Positions 44,546-55,394 of a stretch of 64,000 nucleotides of DNA are shown piece by piece (within the stretch, counting starts at the first letter, position 1; each line of letters opens with the position of its first letter). The DNA comes from Stomoxys calcitrans (Eukaryota; Arthropoda; Insecta; Diptera; Muscidae): the NCBI RefSeq assembly GCF_963082655.1, contig NC_081554.1, positions 45,993,826 through 46,057,825 on the forward strand, given 5' to 3'. A program made the position numbers and the translations under genes. The notes beneath the pieces are model-generated. The model was not told the origin of the DNA, searched no databases, and saw nothing but the letters and a program-made list of their open reading frames with translations.

Positions 44546-46170
44546 AAACAAGTAAAAACGTGTTAAATTAGGCAGTGACGAACTTATACCATACCATACC
44601 CAACACCAAAGATATAATAATCACACTTTTTTATTAGTAAAGCTTTTATGGGCTTCAGACCCTTAATTTGTCTATCGGTCTATATGACAGCTTTATTTAA
44701 ATATCGTCCGATCTGAACCATATTTAGGTCAAATGTCGGGAGGCTTAAAACAACTCACTGAGAGACATTTCAGCGAAATTGGGTACTTAGTAAAGCTTTT
44801 ACGGGCTTCAGACCCTTAATCGGAATATCGGTCTATATGGCACCTATATTTAAATAGAATCCTATCTGAACCATACTAAGGTCGGATGTCGGGAGGCTTA
44901 AAATAACTCACTGTTTCAAATTTCAACCAAATCGGGTATTAAATGCAACTTATATTGGCTCAGACCCTATATCGGCAGGTCGGTCTATATGGCAGCTATA
45001 TCTAAACATAGTCCGATCTGAACCATATTTAAGTCGGATGTCGGAAGGCTTAAAATAACTCACTGTTTAAAACTTCTGCGAAATCGGATAAAAAATAGCG
45101 AAACCAGGTAATAAATAAAGTTTTTATGGGCTTCAGACCCAGATCGGTCAATATGGCAGCTATAACTAAATATAGTCCGATCAGAACCGTATTTGGGTCA
45201 GATATTGGGAGGCCTAAAACTACCCACTGTTTCAAATGTCAGCGAAATCGGATAAAAAATAAACCTTTTATGGGCTTCAAATCTGAACCGAATACGGGCA
45301 AATTGAAGAAAGATGTCGATGGGCCTAAGACAACTCACTGTCCCGAATTTCAGCAAAATCTGATAATAAATGTGTCTTTTATGGGCCTTAGACCCTATAT
45401 CGGAGGATCAGTCTATATGGCAGCTATATCCAAACCTAGAATGATCTGGGCCAAATTGACGAAGGATGTCGAAGGGCCTAACACCACTCACTGTTCCAAA
45501 ATTTCAGCAAAACCGGATAATAAATGTGGCTTTTATGGGCCTAAGACCCTAAATCGGAGGATTGGTCAATATGGCAGCTATATCCAAATCTGAACCGATC
45601 TGAGACAAATGAACGAAGCATGTCGAAGCGCCTAACACAATTCACTGTCCTAAATTTCAGCAACATCGGATAATAAATGTGGCTTTTAAGAGCCCAAGAC
45701 CCTTAATCGGAGAATCGGTCTATATGACAGCTGTATTCAAATTGACGAAGGATGTCGAAGGGCCTAACACAAGTCATTGTCCAAAATTTCCGCAAAATCG
45801 GATAATAAATGTTTCTTGTATGGGCCTAAGACATTAAATGAGACCTTTATGGGTCTAAGACCCTAAATCGGCCGATCGGTCTATATGGGGGCTATATCAA
45901 GATTTAGTCCGATATTGCCCATCTTCGAACTTATCCTGCTTATGGACGAAAAAAGTCTTTGCAAAGTTTCAGCTCAATATCTCAATTTTTAAAGACTGTA
46001 GCGTGAACAGAGAGACGGGCAGACGGACGGACATGGTTAGATCGTCTTAGTTTTTTACGCTGGTCAAGAATATATATACTTTATAGGGACGGAAACGGAT
46101 ATTTCTATGTCTTGCAAACGGAAAGACAAAATGAATATACCCCCTTCCTTCGGTGGTGGGTATACAAATT
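44546..46170 (+). mobile_element. mini-me element, type I repeats
   Basis: Start ACAAGTAAAAACGTG with a decayed hairpin (AATTAGGCAGTGACGAAC). About ten type I units follow (TCGGTCTATATGGCAGC, CAACTCACTG, TTATGGGCCTAAGACCCTAA), then GGTCTATATGGGGGCTATAT, CATCTTCGAACTTATCCTGC, the short GACGGGCAGACGGACGGACA tract, core, TCAAGAATATATATACTTTA and the terminus CCTTCGGTGGTGGGTATAC. It is the same subtype as the first element (591-2525), including the 3' variant GACGGAAACGGATATTTC. The frame at 45126-45593 translates repeats only. Confidence 0.8.
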
Positions 46171-46300
46171 GTGTTTCCAAAGTTCGTGTGGGGTGCTAAT
46201 GGCGGACGCCCCAACCCCAAAACCCACCAAACATATACCAATATATGAGTATAAAACGTATCCGATGTCCAATTTTAATGCCTCGTCTATGGGGCCTTCC
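46171..46300 (+). repeat. ~130-bp repeat family fragment abutting an assembly gap
   Basis: GGACGCCCCAACCCCAAAAC, CATATACCAATATATGAGTA and ACGTATCCGATGTCCAATTT match the 40.3-kb family. The sequence is cut by the N run. Confidence 0.6.
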
Positions 46301-46500
46301 NNNNNNNNNNNNNNNNNNNNNNNNNNNNNNNNNNNNNNNNNNNNNNNNNNNNNNNNNNNNNNNNNNNNNNNNNNNNNNNNNNNNNNNNNNNNNNNNNNNN
46401 NNNNNNNNNNNNNNNNNNNNNNNNNNNNNNNNNNNNNNNNNNNNNNNNNNNNNNNNNNNNNNNNNNNNNNNNNNNNNNNNNNNNNNNNNNNNNNNNNNNN
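46301..46500. other. Assembly gap (200 N)
   Basis: Exactly 200 N, a size often used as a placeholder, so the true gap length is unknown. Frames across it are meaningless. Confidence 1.
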
Positions 46501-46538
46501 TGAAACATTTTCGAGAACTTTTTTGTTTGTTTCTTCTT

Positions 46539-46878
46539 CGAGACGAGCTCAATGATCGAACGTTAGACAACCGTTCGAAGCCATCAATACAACTTCCAAC
46601 ATATGCACAAAATCAAGTGTAGTACGGAAGAAGTGTAATTTGCCACAGAAAGAATGTCTGTCATTACACAAAAATACATGCATTGGGGAAAAGTACAGCT
46701 AATAGACGGGGTTGTCGAGAGTGGTTATTGTGGTATTTGTATCATAGATGTGTTTTCGCTATTAATACGATTCAAACACAACATACCAACGCAAGGCCCT
46801 TGAAGACATCACACCTAATATGGTTGAAAAGTCTTCTAACCAAAACGCGTCCCATAGTCAATCATTGAGCTCGTCTCG
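46539..46878. mobile_element. Unclassified TIR element, 340 bp
   Basis: The ends are CGAGACGAGCTCAATGA (46539-46555) and TCATTGAGCTCGTCTCG (46862-46878), a perfect 17-bp terminal inverted repeat. Weaker inverted similarity extends about 30 bp further out (GAGAACTTTTTTGTTTG versus the complement of CAAAAAACTTGAAAAAA). The interior (CGTTCGAAGCCATC, TCTGTCATTACACAAA, GGGTTGTCGAGAGTGG, CGCGTCCCATAG) matches 7290-7586. It has no coding capacity and no recognised target-site duplication. Its left edge is only about 38 bp from the assembly gap. Confidence 0.65.
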
Positions 46879-46879
46879 T

Positions 46880-48390
46880 TCACCCTAACAGGCAAAAAAC
46901 TTGAAAAAATTTTCGAAAACTATCTTTGTACCATTTAAGAACAACCCATAATAAGAATGAAAGAAAGGTTAATAAATGTCTATTTAAACATCCAATATAA
47001 ACTGGATCCATATGCTTCTTTGGGTCTCTCAAATTGAGCTAATCCAGATGAATTAAAGCGGATGTAGCCCCCTAAATTTCGCTTCTGGAAATCATAAAAA
47101 CCTTAATTTTTATCGGATTTCGGTCATGGCCAAGAAGGTAGATAAAAATGTAAAAAACAAACAAAAATTATTAAATATTATGAACCAAACACGAGTTTAT
47201 GAGTATGCTATTGCCAGTCCGCGTGATTTTTGCCCCAACTTTCGTTTTTCGACTATGCACGATTTGCCATAAACTATGAAGAAAAATCATCATTGGCGAG
47301 CACACGTGCCCTTGCTCAATATCCAAACAAATGTTTCAACTTTTTCGCCTATCATCTTCTTTCGCTGGAATCCAACGAAATGCCAAAGTATAATTTCTCA
47401 TTTATTAGCGGTAAACATTCACTCAATAATGTTGCTGTCAGCTACAAAACAATGTTATTCAATGGCATTTCTTCGGGCAGCCAAAGAAGATTGGTCGAAA
47501 GACGAAGTTAAGTCCTGCGAGCGTAACAACTCTCATCTTATTACGATTAATCTTTTGTGCTGCGTAAGCAACTAAGCTTTATGTACCATTAAAGATTCAA
47601 ATCATTTTATTACACCGACACTGCTACGTGCAACAAACCAAACCAAGCCAAGCCAACCCAAACCAAACCACTCCAACCGGACATCATCCCTCACTATACA
47701 ATGGTAAATCATTCATCATCAATATTTCCAGTTCAGTTTTTGGCCACAAACAAATAGAACGCTATAATACGCTGACATGCACAGATTTATTGCCTGACCT
47801 CAGTAGTGAGGAATGACTGAAAGCATTTACCTTGAATATCGGTGGGGATTGGTGTTGGCGTTGTAATTGCTAATGCTCCTCCAGTTCAGTTTGGCAACTT
47901 CATACCATTATCCAGTGCAATGGAGTAGTTACCCTGCCCTGCTGATGCTGTGTACACAAACCCCTACCCGCCCCTGTTATGCTATCATATTCCCATGGCA
48001 AATAAATATTACCTCACGCAAAATAATCATAAAATAAATTTTCGCAGAACTCAAGTGAAATGAAAATTCACAATGACTAGACACAAGCGATGGGGTCTTT
48101 CAAATCAAGGCCTTTTAAATTCTAGAACAGAGAAACTAAAAAGCAATACAGGACTCTGTTCAACCTGGCAATCTACGGTTTCGCATCGTAATATAGACGT
48201 GATGTTAGCCAACTGTCCGATTTGGGGGATTCCATGCTTTCAAACGAACGAGGTGACTTGGGGATGTTGGAAACCAAGCAACAGTTCTGAATGATTTTAA
48301 CTTGGCAAAACCAAGTCTTACCTTGTTCCTCCTTCATCTCAAATGTAGCTATTGGGTAGCTATTTTTTTAATTGTCCCGCCAACGTTATA
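46880..48390. other. Gene-free stretch
   Basis: AT-rich unique sequence, with a CAAACCAAACCAAGCCAAGC-type short repeat at 47632-47672. Frames at 47230-47575 overlap each other in different phases and show no family signature. Nothing else was recognised. Confidence 0.4.
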
Positions 48391-48812
48391 AGGACCATGA
48401 CTATCTGCACCTGGAACTTCCAAACTCTTTATAAAGAGGCTGCAGTATACGTGCTGGCGGATGTATTGGAGAAATACAGGGCAGATGGCAATACAGTAAG
48501 AGTGGTGGCTCAAGAACGGCGAATGCACAGAAGACGGAATAAAGTCCGAATATTTTACCAAACCGATGGCTTTAGTTCAGTCACATACTCCTGCAGAGGA
48601 AATCTGCTAACAGATACCGATAGTATGCTAAGGATATGGAAAGAACACATTTTCCAGCTACTGGTATCAGATGATGGTTACCATGAATATACCTCAGAAC
48701 CAATCGCTGATGATGGTTTAGAATGTGTACCACCGAGGTCCACGTAGCAGTAACCCGACTGAAAAACAATAATGCAGCAGGAGCCAATGGGTTGCCGGCT
48801 GAACCAAGTACA
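48391..48812 (+). pseudogene. RTE-like LINE 5' fragment, internally deleted
   Basis: An ATG at 48397 opens MTICTWNFQTLYKEAAVYVL, the start of the EEP endonuclease (CTWNFQTL replacing the usual TWNVRTL). After ADVLEKYRADGN the endonuclease core is missing. The frame runs into the linker and RT entry seen in the 18.8-kb copy (GNLLTDTDSMLRIWKEHIF, LLVSDDG, then EVHVAVTRLKNNNAAGANGL). It ends where another repeat starts at 48813. This is the only copy in the window with the N-terminal start of the protein. Confidence 0.75.
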
Positions 48813-49258
48813 AGTAAGGACGGGCTTAAGTCGGGCGAAGCCGACCTTTTGATACCGTACAGAACATTGATATGCACGATTTCGATCAAAATCCGTACAT
48901 ATTTTAGGAGCCATAGTCTAAATCGTTGTGCAAATTTTTGAGAAGATCGATTGATAAATGGCTTAGCAAAGGCCTGAAAAGTGAAAATCGGGAGATGTAT
49001 ACATATGGGACCGATTTATATCTTTTTTATATCTAAATCTTTTGTGTCATTTTTCGGGTGAATTATTGCAATACTAGGTAAAATCGGACGAACAATTTCA
49101 ATAGACTTCATCTCTAAGGCCAAGAAAATGCTTGTGCCAAATTTCTAGACGATCGGATGAAGAGTGCAACCTTTACTTTGTACACTAATTAACATGGACA
49201 GACATACAAAACCAAATCAGATAACAAATGCGGATTCCAGAGGCGTCGTATGAACCAC
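48813..49258 (+). mobile_element. Hairpin-start element related to the ORF1 5' regions at 31 kb
   Basis: It starts ACAAGTAAGGACGGGCTTAA, then AAGTCGGGCGAAGCCGACC (a GTCGG/CCGAC stem). GAGAAGATCGATTGATAAAT and GAAAAGTGAAAATCGGGAG follow, and the same landmarks lie in the same order on the minus strand at 31805 and 31140. The remainder is mini-me-like sequence (GACCGATTTATATC, ACAAATGCGGATTCCAGAGG). No 3' terminus is clear. Confidence 0.55.
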
Positions 49259-49262
49259 GAGA

Positions 49263-49393
49263 GAGGCTACCGTAGCGCAAAGGTTAGCATGTCCGGCTAT
49301 AAGGCTGAACGTCAGGGTTCGAATCTTGGTGAGAACATAAGAAAAAATTTCCAGCGGCGGTCATCTCCTGCTAATACTAGCGACATCTGTGAG
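49263..49393 (+). mobile_element. tRNA-derived SINE, 5' half
   Basis: A-box TAGCGCAAAGG, B-box-like GGTTCGAATCT, then AAATTTCCAGCGGCGGTCAT and a stop at about GACATCTGTGAGG. The 3' half is absent. Mini-me units follow directly. Confidence 0.8.
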
Positions 49394-50102
49394 GGGCTCA
49401 AGAAATAAAATGGGTTTAGCAAGTACGTTGAAGGTCATAGGAGAAGTCGTTGGGTAAAGTTACAACCAAATCGGACAAGAATTTCGTATGAAGTGCTATC
49501 TGAAGATAGGTTTATATGGGGGCTTTATCAGGTTTTAGACTAACTCCGGCTATACTAAGCTCGTTTATTATAGGTTATGGAAGAATACATTATGCAAAAT
49601 GTCTCTATTAGATAAGAAATACGCCTTCCAGAGGCTTAAGAAATATAATCGAGAGATCGGTTCATATGGCAGCTATATCAAGTTTATGACCGATTCAGAC
49701 CATACCTTGCACATCAGTTGAACGTCGAAGAAAACGTAACAGTACAAAATTTCAACAAAATCGGATAATAATTGCGCCCTCTAGAGGCTCAAGAATTCAA
49801 ATCGGGAGATCAGTTTATATGGCAGCTATATCAAAACATGAACCGATTTGGCTAATTTGCAAAACCAGCACTAATAAGAATTTGTGCAAATTTCAATTAC
49901 CTAGCTTTACTACTTCGAAAGTTAGTGTCCTTTCGACAGGCAGACCAACGTAAAACCCGATGGACAAGGCAAAATAGGCTTTGAATGTCAAGACGATCAA
50001 GAATATATAGGGCTTCTTGAGCCTCAGATCCTTATTTCGACGAGTTACAAACGGAATGACGATGTTAGTATACCCTAATCCTATGACGGAGGCTATAAAA
50101 GG
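49394..50102 (+). mobile_element. mini-me element, 3' part
   Basis: Four diverged type II units (TCGGTTCATATGGCAGCTAT, CTCTAGAGGCTCAAGAATTC), a decayed tract (CGACAGGCAGACCAACG), core GACGATCAAGAATATATAGG, GTTACAAACGGAATGACG and the terminus TCCTATGACGGAGGCTATAA. The 5' portion is replaced by the SINE fragment. Confidence 0.75.
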
Positions 50103-50450
50103 CGCATCGCTTTCAGGCTTATAGAGAGGCTTGGTGCGAAAGATCCTAAAACTCTCATCAATAAACAGAAAAAAGTTTCCTCAATTGGGCTCGGAAATTC
50201 GCTGCACAGGCTATACGAAAGGATACACGTTTAGATTCGGAAACAGCACCGCAGTCGGCCTAAAGGCTTCGGTCACCCGGAGGGGATCCCATTCCCATAA
50301 GAACTAAGGCTGAACATAGTAATAGTGGTCCCAGAACCTTTGCTAATGTCGCTTAGAACAAGGCTGCGGTCACCTGGAGGGCATTCCAAAAGAACTTAGG
50401 CAACCAATGCATTGCATTGGTAACAGTAATAGCAAGTTTTTCGGAAAAAA
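50103..50450 (+). pseudogene. Diverged copy of the LINE ORF1 region
   Basis: GGTGCGAAAGATCCTAAAAC, TTAGATTCGGAAACAGCACC and GGCTGCGGTCACCTGGAGGG match 50798, 50898 and 50929 of the neighbouring ORF1. The spacing is about 656 bp. Coding frames are destroyed. Confidence 0.6.
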
Positions 50451-51400
50451 AATTTGAGTCATTCAAGCCTACCTACAATAGGCGGTTGATGATCTTCTTC
50501 TATTTCCAGTGGAGCGGCAGGTCTAGAGCCCGGAAGTAGGCATAGAATGAACTCCAAAAACCCAACAGCTGGTGAAGTGGCTATGCAAGGCTCCACTAGC
50601 CGACATAAGACTGGTCAGCAGGGTCTTGTGACGAAGACACCTGCTTCGAGTCTTAATGACAAGGCCGAATCAAATTTATTTTCGCATGCCTATAATTAGC
50701 CTTGCCCTACGACATCGGCTTTCTCTGGCTAATCAAAACGCTCTTTAAGATGTTCGAATAATAAAATGCCCATCGCTCTCAGGTTTAATGAGAAGCATGG
50801 TGCGAATGATCCTAAAACTCTCGCCGATAAGCAAAGGGCTTTCGTTATTTGCTCTCGGAGATTCTCCGCAAAGACAACCCCAAAAGCTACATGTCTAGAT
50901 TCGGAAACGGTACCACAGTCTACCAAGAGGCTGCGGTCACCTGAAAGGCACTCCATCCACAAAAACACTAAAGTAACCAATGGTAATATGGGTCCAAAAA
51001 CCTTTGCCTATGTTTTTCAGGACAGTTTGGTGATGGTAGTTGTCGACAAAGGAGAAGAACAACGCTGCATATCTAGAAGCAATTGGAGGGCTGTCATCTG
51101 TATACTCCGACGTTCTTGCAGAACTGCCTGGGCCTGCAAAAGTTTGTGACGATAGAGGCTGGTATCGGGGCCGATACAAACTAATTGCTTTAGGTGTTCA
51201 AAGTTGAATTGAAATTCATTATAGCGCCCTGAAAAAGATTGGTGAGATCTGGCTAGGCGCAGCACTGGATTTAGTCAAGAAGGAAAATATTCCGTATCGA
51301 CCAATGGCACACAAATAGATACCAAGGAGTCTCTCAGATCCTGAATCCTTACTTGGGAGACTAAGCTACCGTAATCTTAATCTTTCAATTACTACTACTA
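50451..51400 (+). pseudogene. LINE ORF1 with DUF4780-like domain
   Basis: An ATG at 50547 could start ORF1 (MNSKNPTAGEVAMQGSTSRH), with stops at about 50696 and beyond. From 50766 a 127-codon frame continues: KRLRSPERHS, then TFAYVFQDSLVMVVVDKGEE and NWRAVICIL, resembling the start of the DUF4780-type domain of insect LINE ORF1 proteins. In another frame KVCDDRGWYRGRYKLIALGV and SALKKIGEIWLG extend it to about 51290. This protein would bind element RNA. The frame breaks show it is inactive. It is followed by endonuclease and RT pieces at 52.1-53.1 kb after a SINE insertion. Confidence 0.6.
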
Positions 51401-51408
51401 AATTTCCG

Positions 51409-51684
51409 ATGAACATTGCATTAAGGAACAACGGATACTTCTCGCAATACTATTAAAGTTTAAGCTTTATGATAAGGGGTCTCCTTTTTTATGCCGAGTC
51501 CAAACGGCGTGCCGCAGAGCGACACCACTTGAGAAGTTTTGACATGGAAGGATACCTTACAAATGTAGCCAGCAATAGTAAGGAGATAAACATCGCTGAA
51601 AATTTTGTTGACGATCACGCCGAGATTTGAACCCATGCGTTCGAGGTCATAGGCGGACATACTAATCTTTGCGCCACGGTGGTC
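51409..51684 (-). mobile_element. tRNA-derived SINE in the LINE
   Basis: On the minus strand it starts at CCACCGTGGCGCAAAGATTA, carries the B-box-like region GGTTCAAATCTCGG, the body TTTTCAGCGATGTTTATCTC, ACATTTGTAAGGTATCC and GCCGTTTGGACTCGGCATAA, and ends CCTTAATGCAATGTTC. It separates the ORF1 and endonuclease parts of the surrounding LINE. Confidence 0.8.
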
Positions 51685-52030
51685 CCTAACTACCTACTAG
51701 AACATAGGTGGTGACACTGCGTTCTCATCTGCCCCTGGATGCGTAAGGAAACTAATCATGATAAGATTGAACGAATCTTATGAAGTTTTAACATGGAAGG
51801 ATACCTTACAAATGTAGCCAGCAATAGTAAGGAGATAAACATCGCTGAAAATTTTGTTGACGATCACGCCGATATTTGAACCCAGGCGTTCGAGGTCATA
51901 GGCGAACATGCTAACCTTTGCGCCACGGTGGTCTCTAACTACCTACTAGAACATAGGTGGTGACACTGCTTTCTCATCTGCCCCTGGATGCGTAAGGCAA
52001 CTAATCATGATAAGATTAAACGAATCTTGT
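51533..52030. repeat. 249-bp tandem duplication including a SINE half
   Basis: GAAGTTTT(G/A)ACATGGAAGG begins at 51533 and 51782, an offset of 249 bp. Each copy holds the 5' half of the minus-strand SINE plus GGTGGTGACACTGC, TCTCATCTGCCCCTGGATGC and TAATCATGATAAGATT from the LINE side. Copies differ by only a few bases, so the duplication is recent compared with the LINE's decay. Confidence 0.85.
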
Positions 52031-52059
52031 GATGATAGAACGAATCTTTACAAGATTGA

Positions 52060-53115
52060 ACGAATCTTTACAAGATTCTTGCAAAAGCCTCATTGTGGGA
52101 AGTGATGTTAATGCACATCTCCAGATATGGTGAAGTTGGAATATCAATGAAAAGGGTGAGCGATTTGTAATAAAGAGAATATCAGTCGAAGTCTATGTGG
52201 CTGGGAAGTGTTGGATGACCACAGCTCATACTATTCCTTATACTATTGTATATATTTGTTATACTTATACTATATCGTTGTACTAGCTTCAGCCTTAGAG
52301 AAGTACTGCAAAACTAGTCCCTCAGCTAAACAGAAGAAAGGCGGATTGAGATACCACACATTATGCACGACTATAACCTCTAGACCTGAAAGGAAAGTGA
52401 AAATTGCGGAGTACATAGACATAATGGGATCACGAAAGACCTGAATGACTCGCTTGTGTGATTATGTCCTAGAACCAAACTAATGAACAATCTGAACTGG
52501 GTAGTATTAATGAAGGGTTGAAGAATGCTATTCAAACATGGCGAAAGCCGCAAGGGCACCACACCACTGATACGTCTACAAGGCGGAGCAAAGAAAACAC
52601 AAAGACGAGGCGAGAAAGGTGGAATTCTGCAGCTCCGTGGATGATACATATGAGGCCTCTAATCTAAGGAAGATTCTGTCCTCGAGACCTATTACGGAGG
52701 GATATATTCAGAAATGCATAACATACATCCCGGGAAACTTTCCAACGAACAACGTGACTCTAGAAGAGGTTGTCACTGGTATGCATTCAGCGGAGGTTAT
52801 TGGGGAAATTGTGTCTGAGCCGAAAATCCTTTGGGCGGTAAAAAGTTTCGACTCCTTTAAGTTGGCAGGAACTGATTATGTATCACCGGTTTAATTACAA
52901 GCTGTGTCTGATAGATTGATAGATTCTTGGCTTGGGGAGTTATACTCTGCTTTTATCAGCATGTCATATATACCTGTGGGATGGGGGGACAACAAACGTC
53001 TTTGTCATTTCAAAAGCAGGAAAACCTTACCGCACGAAACCGAAAAATGTTCGTCCTATTAGGACTAAGAACTATTAAGACTTAACAGAGACTTATAGAA
53101 ACATATCTTGCACCC
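52060..53115 (+). pseudogene. R1-like LINE endonuclease and RT fragments
   Basis: Around 52090-52200 the frame reads LIVGSDVNAHLQIW and NINEKGERFVIKR, the EEP endonuclease GSDxNAHHxxWGSxxxNxRG block. From 52619 to 52894 a frame reads FCSSVDDTYEASNLRKILSS, EEVVTGMHSAEVIGEIVSEP and WAVKSFDSFKLAGTDYVSPV, the linker and RT entry. It continues (shifted) as LGELYSAFISMSYIPVGWGD and KSRKTLPHETEKCSSY. It ends before the YADD box. With the ORF1 at 50.5-51.3 kb this is a long, damaged copy of one element. Confidence 0.7.
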
Positions 53116-53210
53116 CCGAAATACCCCCTAAACCGGATATATTTACTAATACTATAATTTAGGACTCAAAAGAAAGTTATTTGGGAGTGGAGTAAAAATT
53201 TACCCAGATA
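53095..53210 (+). repeat. ~130-bp repeat family fragment
   Basis: CCCCCGAAATACCCCCTAAA, CGGATATATTTACTAATACT and GGACTCAAAAGAAAGTTATT are one diverged unit of the 40.3-kb family. Confidence 0.6.
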
Positions 53211-53476
53211 CCGAAAAGGGACACACTTCCCACACATCAATGAAAGCTTTCCGATTCAAGTTTAAACTCAATGATAAGTGACTTTTTTTATAGCCAAGAC
53301 CGAATGGCATGCCCCAGTGCGACAAGTCTTTCGAAAGAATTTTTTACATGACAATGCATGGCAAATGTCGCCAGCATTAAGAAGGGATACCCACTGCTTT
53401 AAATTTTATCCGATGTTCTCGCCAGGATTTGAAAGCAGGCGTTCAGTGTGATAGGCGGACATAGACTACAGTGGCA
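53211..53476 (-). mobile_element. tRNA-derived SINE, diverged
   Basis: The minus strand shows TTTCAAATCCTGGCGAGAAC (B box decayed), AAAGCAGTGGGTATCCCTTC, GCATGCCATTCGGTCTTGGC and AATGATAGG-type tail sequence. The A-box end (GTGCCACTGTAGTCTATGTC) is damaged. It interrupts ~130-bp repeats, which resume at 53477. Confidence 0.7.
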
Positions 53477-53580
53477 CAAATTCGATATACACATTCAGGG
53501 CGAAGTGTCCCCACCCTAAAAAGACATCAGAGAGTTAAAGAAGGCGCAGCGGAGCGGGCCCGGTTCGGCTACTATAATAT
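53477..53580 (+). repeat. ~130-bp repeat family, right end
   Basis: ATTCGATATACACATTCAGG leads into AAAGAAGGCGCAGCGGAGCG and GGCCCGGTTCGGCTACT, the same GC-rich end as at 42498-42537. Confidence 0.6.
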
Positions 53581-54834
53581 AATATACAAGGAATGGCATA
53601 ACTATGCATCTGAAACCAAATGAGAAAATGAGTATAGCTTTCATATCATAGCCCATTTGGTATGTCTTCCCATCCAAAGTGTAAGATATTTAACTACGCT
53701 ATGTATTGCCATATATTGATATTGCACTTTTACTTGTTTTAATTCTTGATGTTGGCCTTGTATCTTCTAAAAAAAAAGACCTTCTACAGGGCGTACGAAG
53801 ACATGAGTTCCGCCACTTTGTTGTTATTACTTTTTGCTGATGATATTGGATATATGGCTACTAGTTCCAATTCAGTTTTTTTTTTTGTCTTATTGTAACC
53901 ATAGTGAGGAACACTGCCAACAAAGGTTATATCACATGTTTCTGTACGTATGACCACAATCATACGCCAGCAAATGGATGTTATTTTCATAAGTTGTAGT
54001 TTCCATTAGCAACCAGAAACGAATTGACTGCTATAATCCACATTGACCAACTAGGTGAAAAATACGAATACCATACACAAATTTAGCCTGTAGTAAAATA
54101 TTAAATAGTCATAATATTCACTTTATTTGCAAGTCCAATATTGTGAATTTTTATTCACACATGGCCTATTTTTAAAACAAGACGAGAAACAAATAATTTT
54201 GTACACCTTTGGATTTTGTTGTTTGTTTATGGTAATTAAAAAAAAATGAACCATAAAGTGGTTATAAATGATAGAGATAAAATATTCGTTATTATTGGAG
54301 AAATTTTTGTCTGAGTTTCGACATTTTAGTACATTGATGTGTTATTTTCTGTAGTAATATCGAAAACTCAATGAAAAGATTTTTCATGAGAAGAGTGAGG
54401 AGAACATAGGTTTCGGGTTAAGCTTAGCTGATTTATATATGCAAATTTATATATCCCAATGTTTCAAATAAATGGTTTTATACATTAAAATTTCTTTCCA
54501 ATTACATACCTGATGACGGCATAATGTATCTCGGATCACATGCTGAAAAGAGATAAAGAGGTCTTAATTAGTATGCCATTTTTGGACGTATTGAGTTTTC
54601 TTTAATCATTTCAAATATAAGGTAATGTTTCAAGCTTATTCAGGTGATCGGTCATAATGCCCAACGGACATAAAGCCCAAATTTTTTTTTTTGGCGTTAT
54701 GTTCACTTTACTGCATCTCATAACACCCAATTTTTATTCAGGCGTTGTGTCCTCCATACAGGCGGACCTAAAAATATTAACCACTGTGAATTTTTAAAAA
54801 AAATTTTGGGTGGTGAAACTTCTCTCTGAATGTG
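53581..54834. other. Gene-free, AT-rich stretch
   Basis: No family signature. Around 54630-54770 related phrases TAATGCCCAACGGACATAAA and TAACACCCAATTTTTATTCA recur loosely, but the pattern is weak. Confidence 0.4.
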
Positions 54835-55035
54835 GATATCGAATTCGTGCCACGTTCGAATCATGGCGAGCATCAAAAAAAAAATTTAAAGCGGTGGTTA
54901 TCCCCTCTTAATGTTGGCGAAATTTGCGAAGTACCGTATAAATTCACCCCAAAGAGGTGTCCCACTGCGGCACACCGTTCGGACTTGGCTATAAAAAAAG
55001 GTCCCCTATCATTGAGTTTATACTTGTATCGGATG
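54835..55035 (+). mobile_element. tRNA-derived SINE, 5'-truncated
   Basis: It starts near the B-box region (CACGTTCGAATCATGGCGAG) and lacks the A box. The body continues AAAGCGGTGGTTATCCCCTC, AAAGAGGTGTCCCACTGCGG and CCGTTCGGACTTGGCTATAA, ending CATTGAGTTTATACTTGTAT. Confidence 0.75.
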
Positions 55036-55111
55036 CTTGGTTTATGAGCAACAATTTACTCTACTCCTAAATATCTTTCTTTTAAGTCCTATATTACCAC
55101 TTTGGTACATA

Positions 55112-55347
55112 TTGGGTTGCCCAAAAAGTAATTGCGGATTTTTCATATAGGCGGCGTTGACAAATTTTTTCACAGCTTGAGACTCTGTAATTGCATTCTT
55201 TCTTCTGTCAGTTATCAGCTGTTACTTTTAGCTTGCTTTAGAAAAAATATGTAAAAAAGTACATTTGATTAAAGTTCATTCTAAGTTTTACCAAAAATGC
55301 ACTTACTTTCTTTTAAAAAATCCGCAATAAATTTTTGGGCAACCCAA
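55112..55347 (+). mobile_element. Mariner-type MITE with TA target site
   Basis: A 236-bp element, TTGGGTTGCCCAAAAAGTAA ... TTTTTGGGCAACCCAA, flanked by TA (55110-55111 and 55348-55349). The subterminal TTGCGGATTTTT appears at both ends. It is the better-preserved of two copies; the other (7807-8046) is inverted. The interior has TTCACAGCTTGAGACTCTGT and TGTCAGTTATCAGCTGTTAC. It has no coding capacity, and the autonomous partner is not in the window. Confidence 0.9.
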
Positions 55348-55394
55348 TATTTCCTCTTTACGATGTATGTCGAGGGTTGGATGGCCACCCAGAC

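Noticed and set aside
46112..46622. Long frames across 46.3-46.5 kb
   Set aside because: They run through 200 N and are artefacts of the assembly gap.
54626..54760. Possible short repeat with ATAATGCCCAACGGACATAA
   Set aside because: Only two loose phrases recur; too weak to define a repeat.
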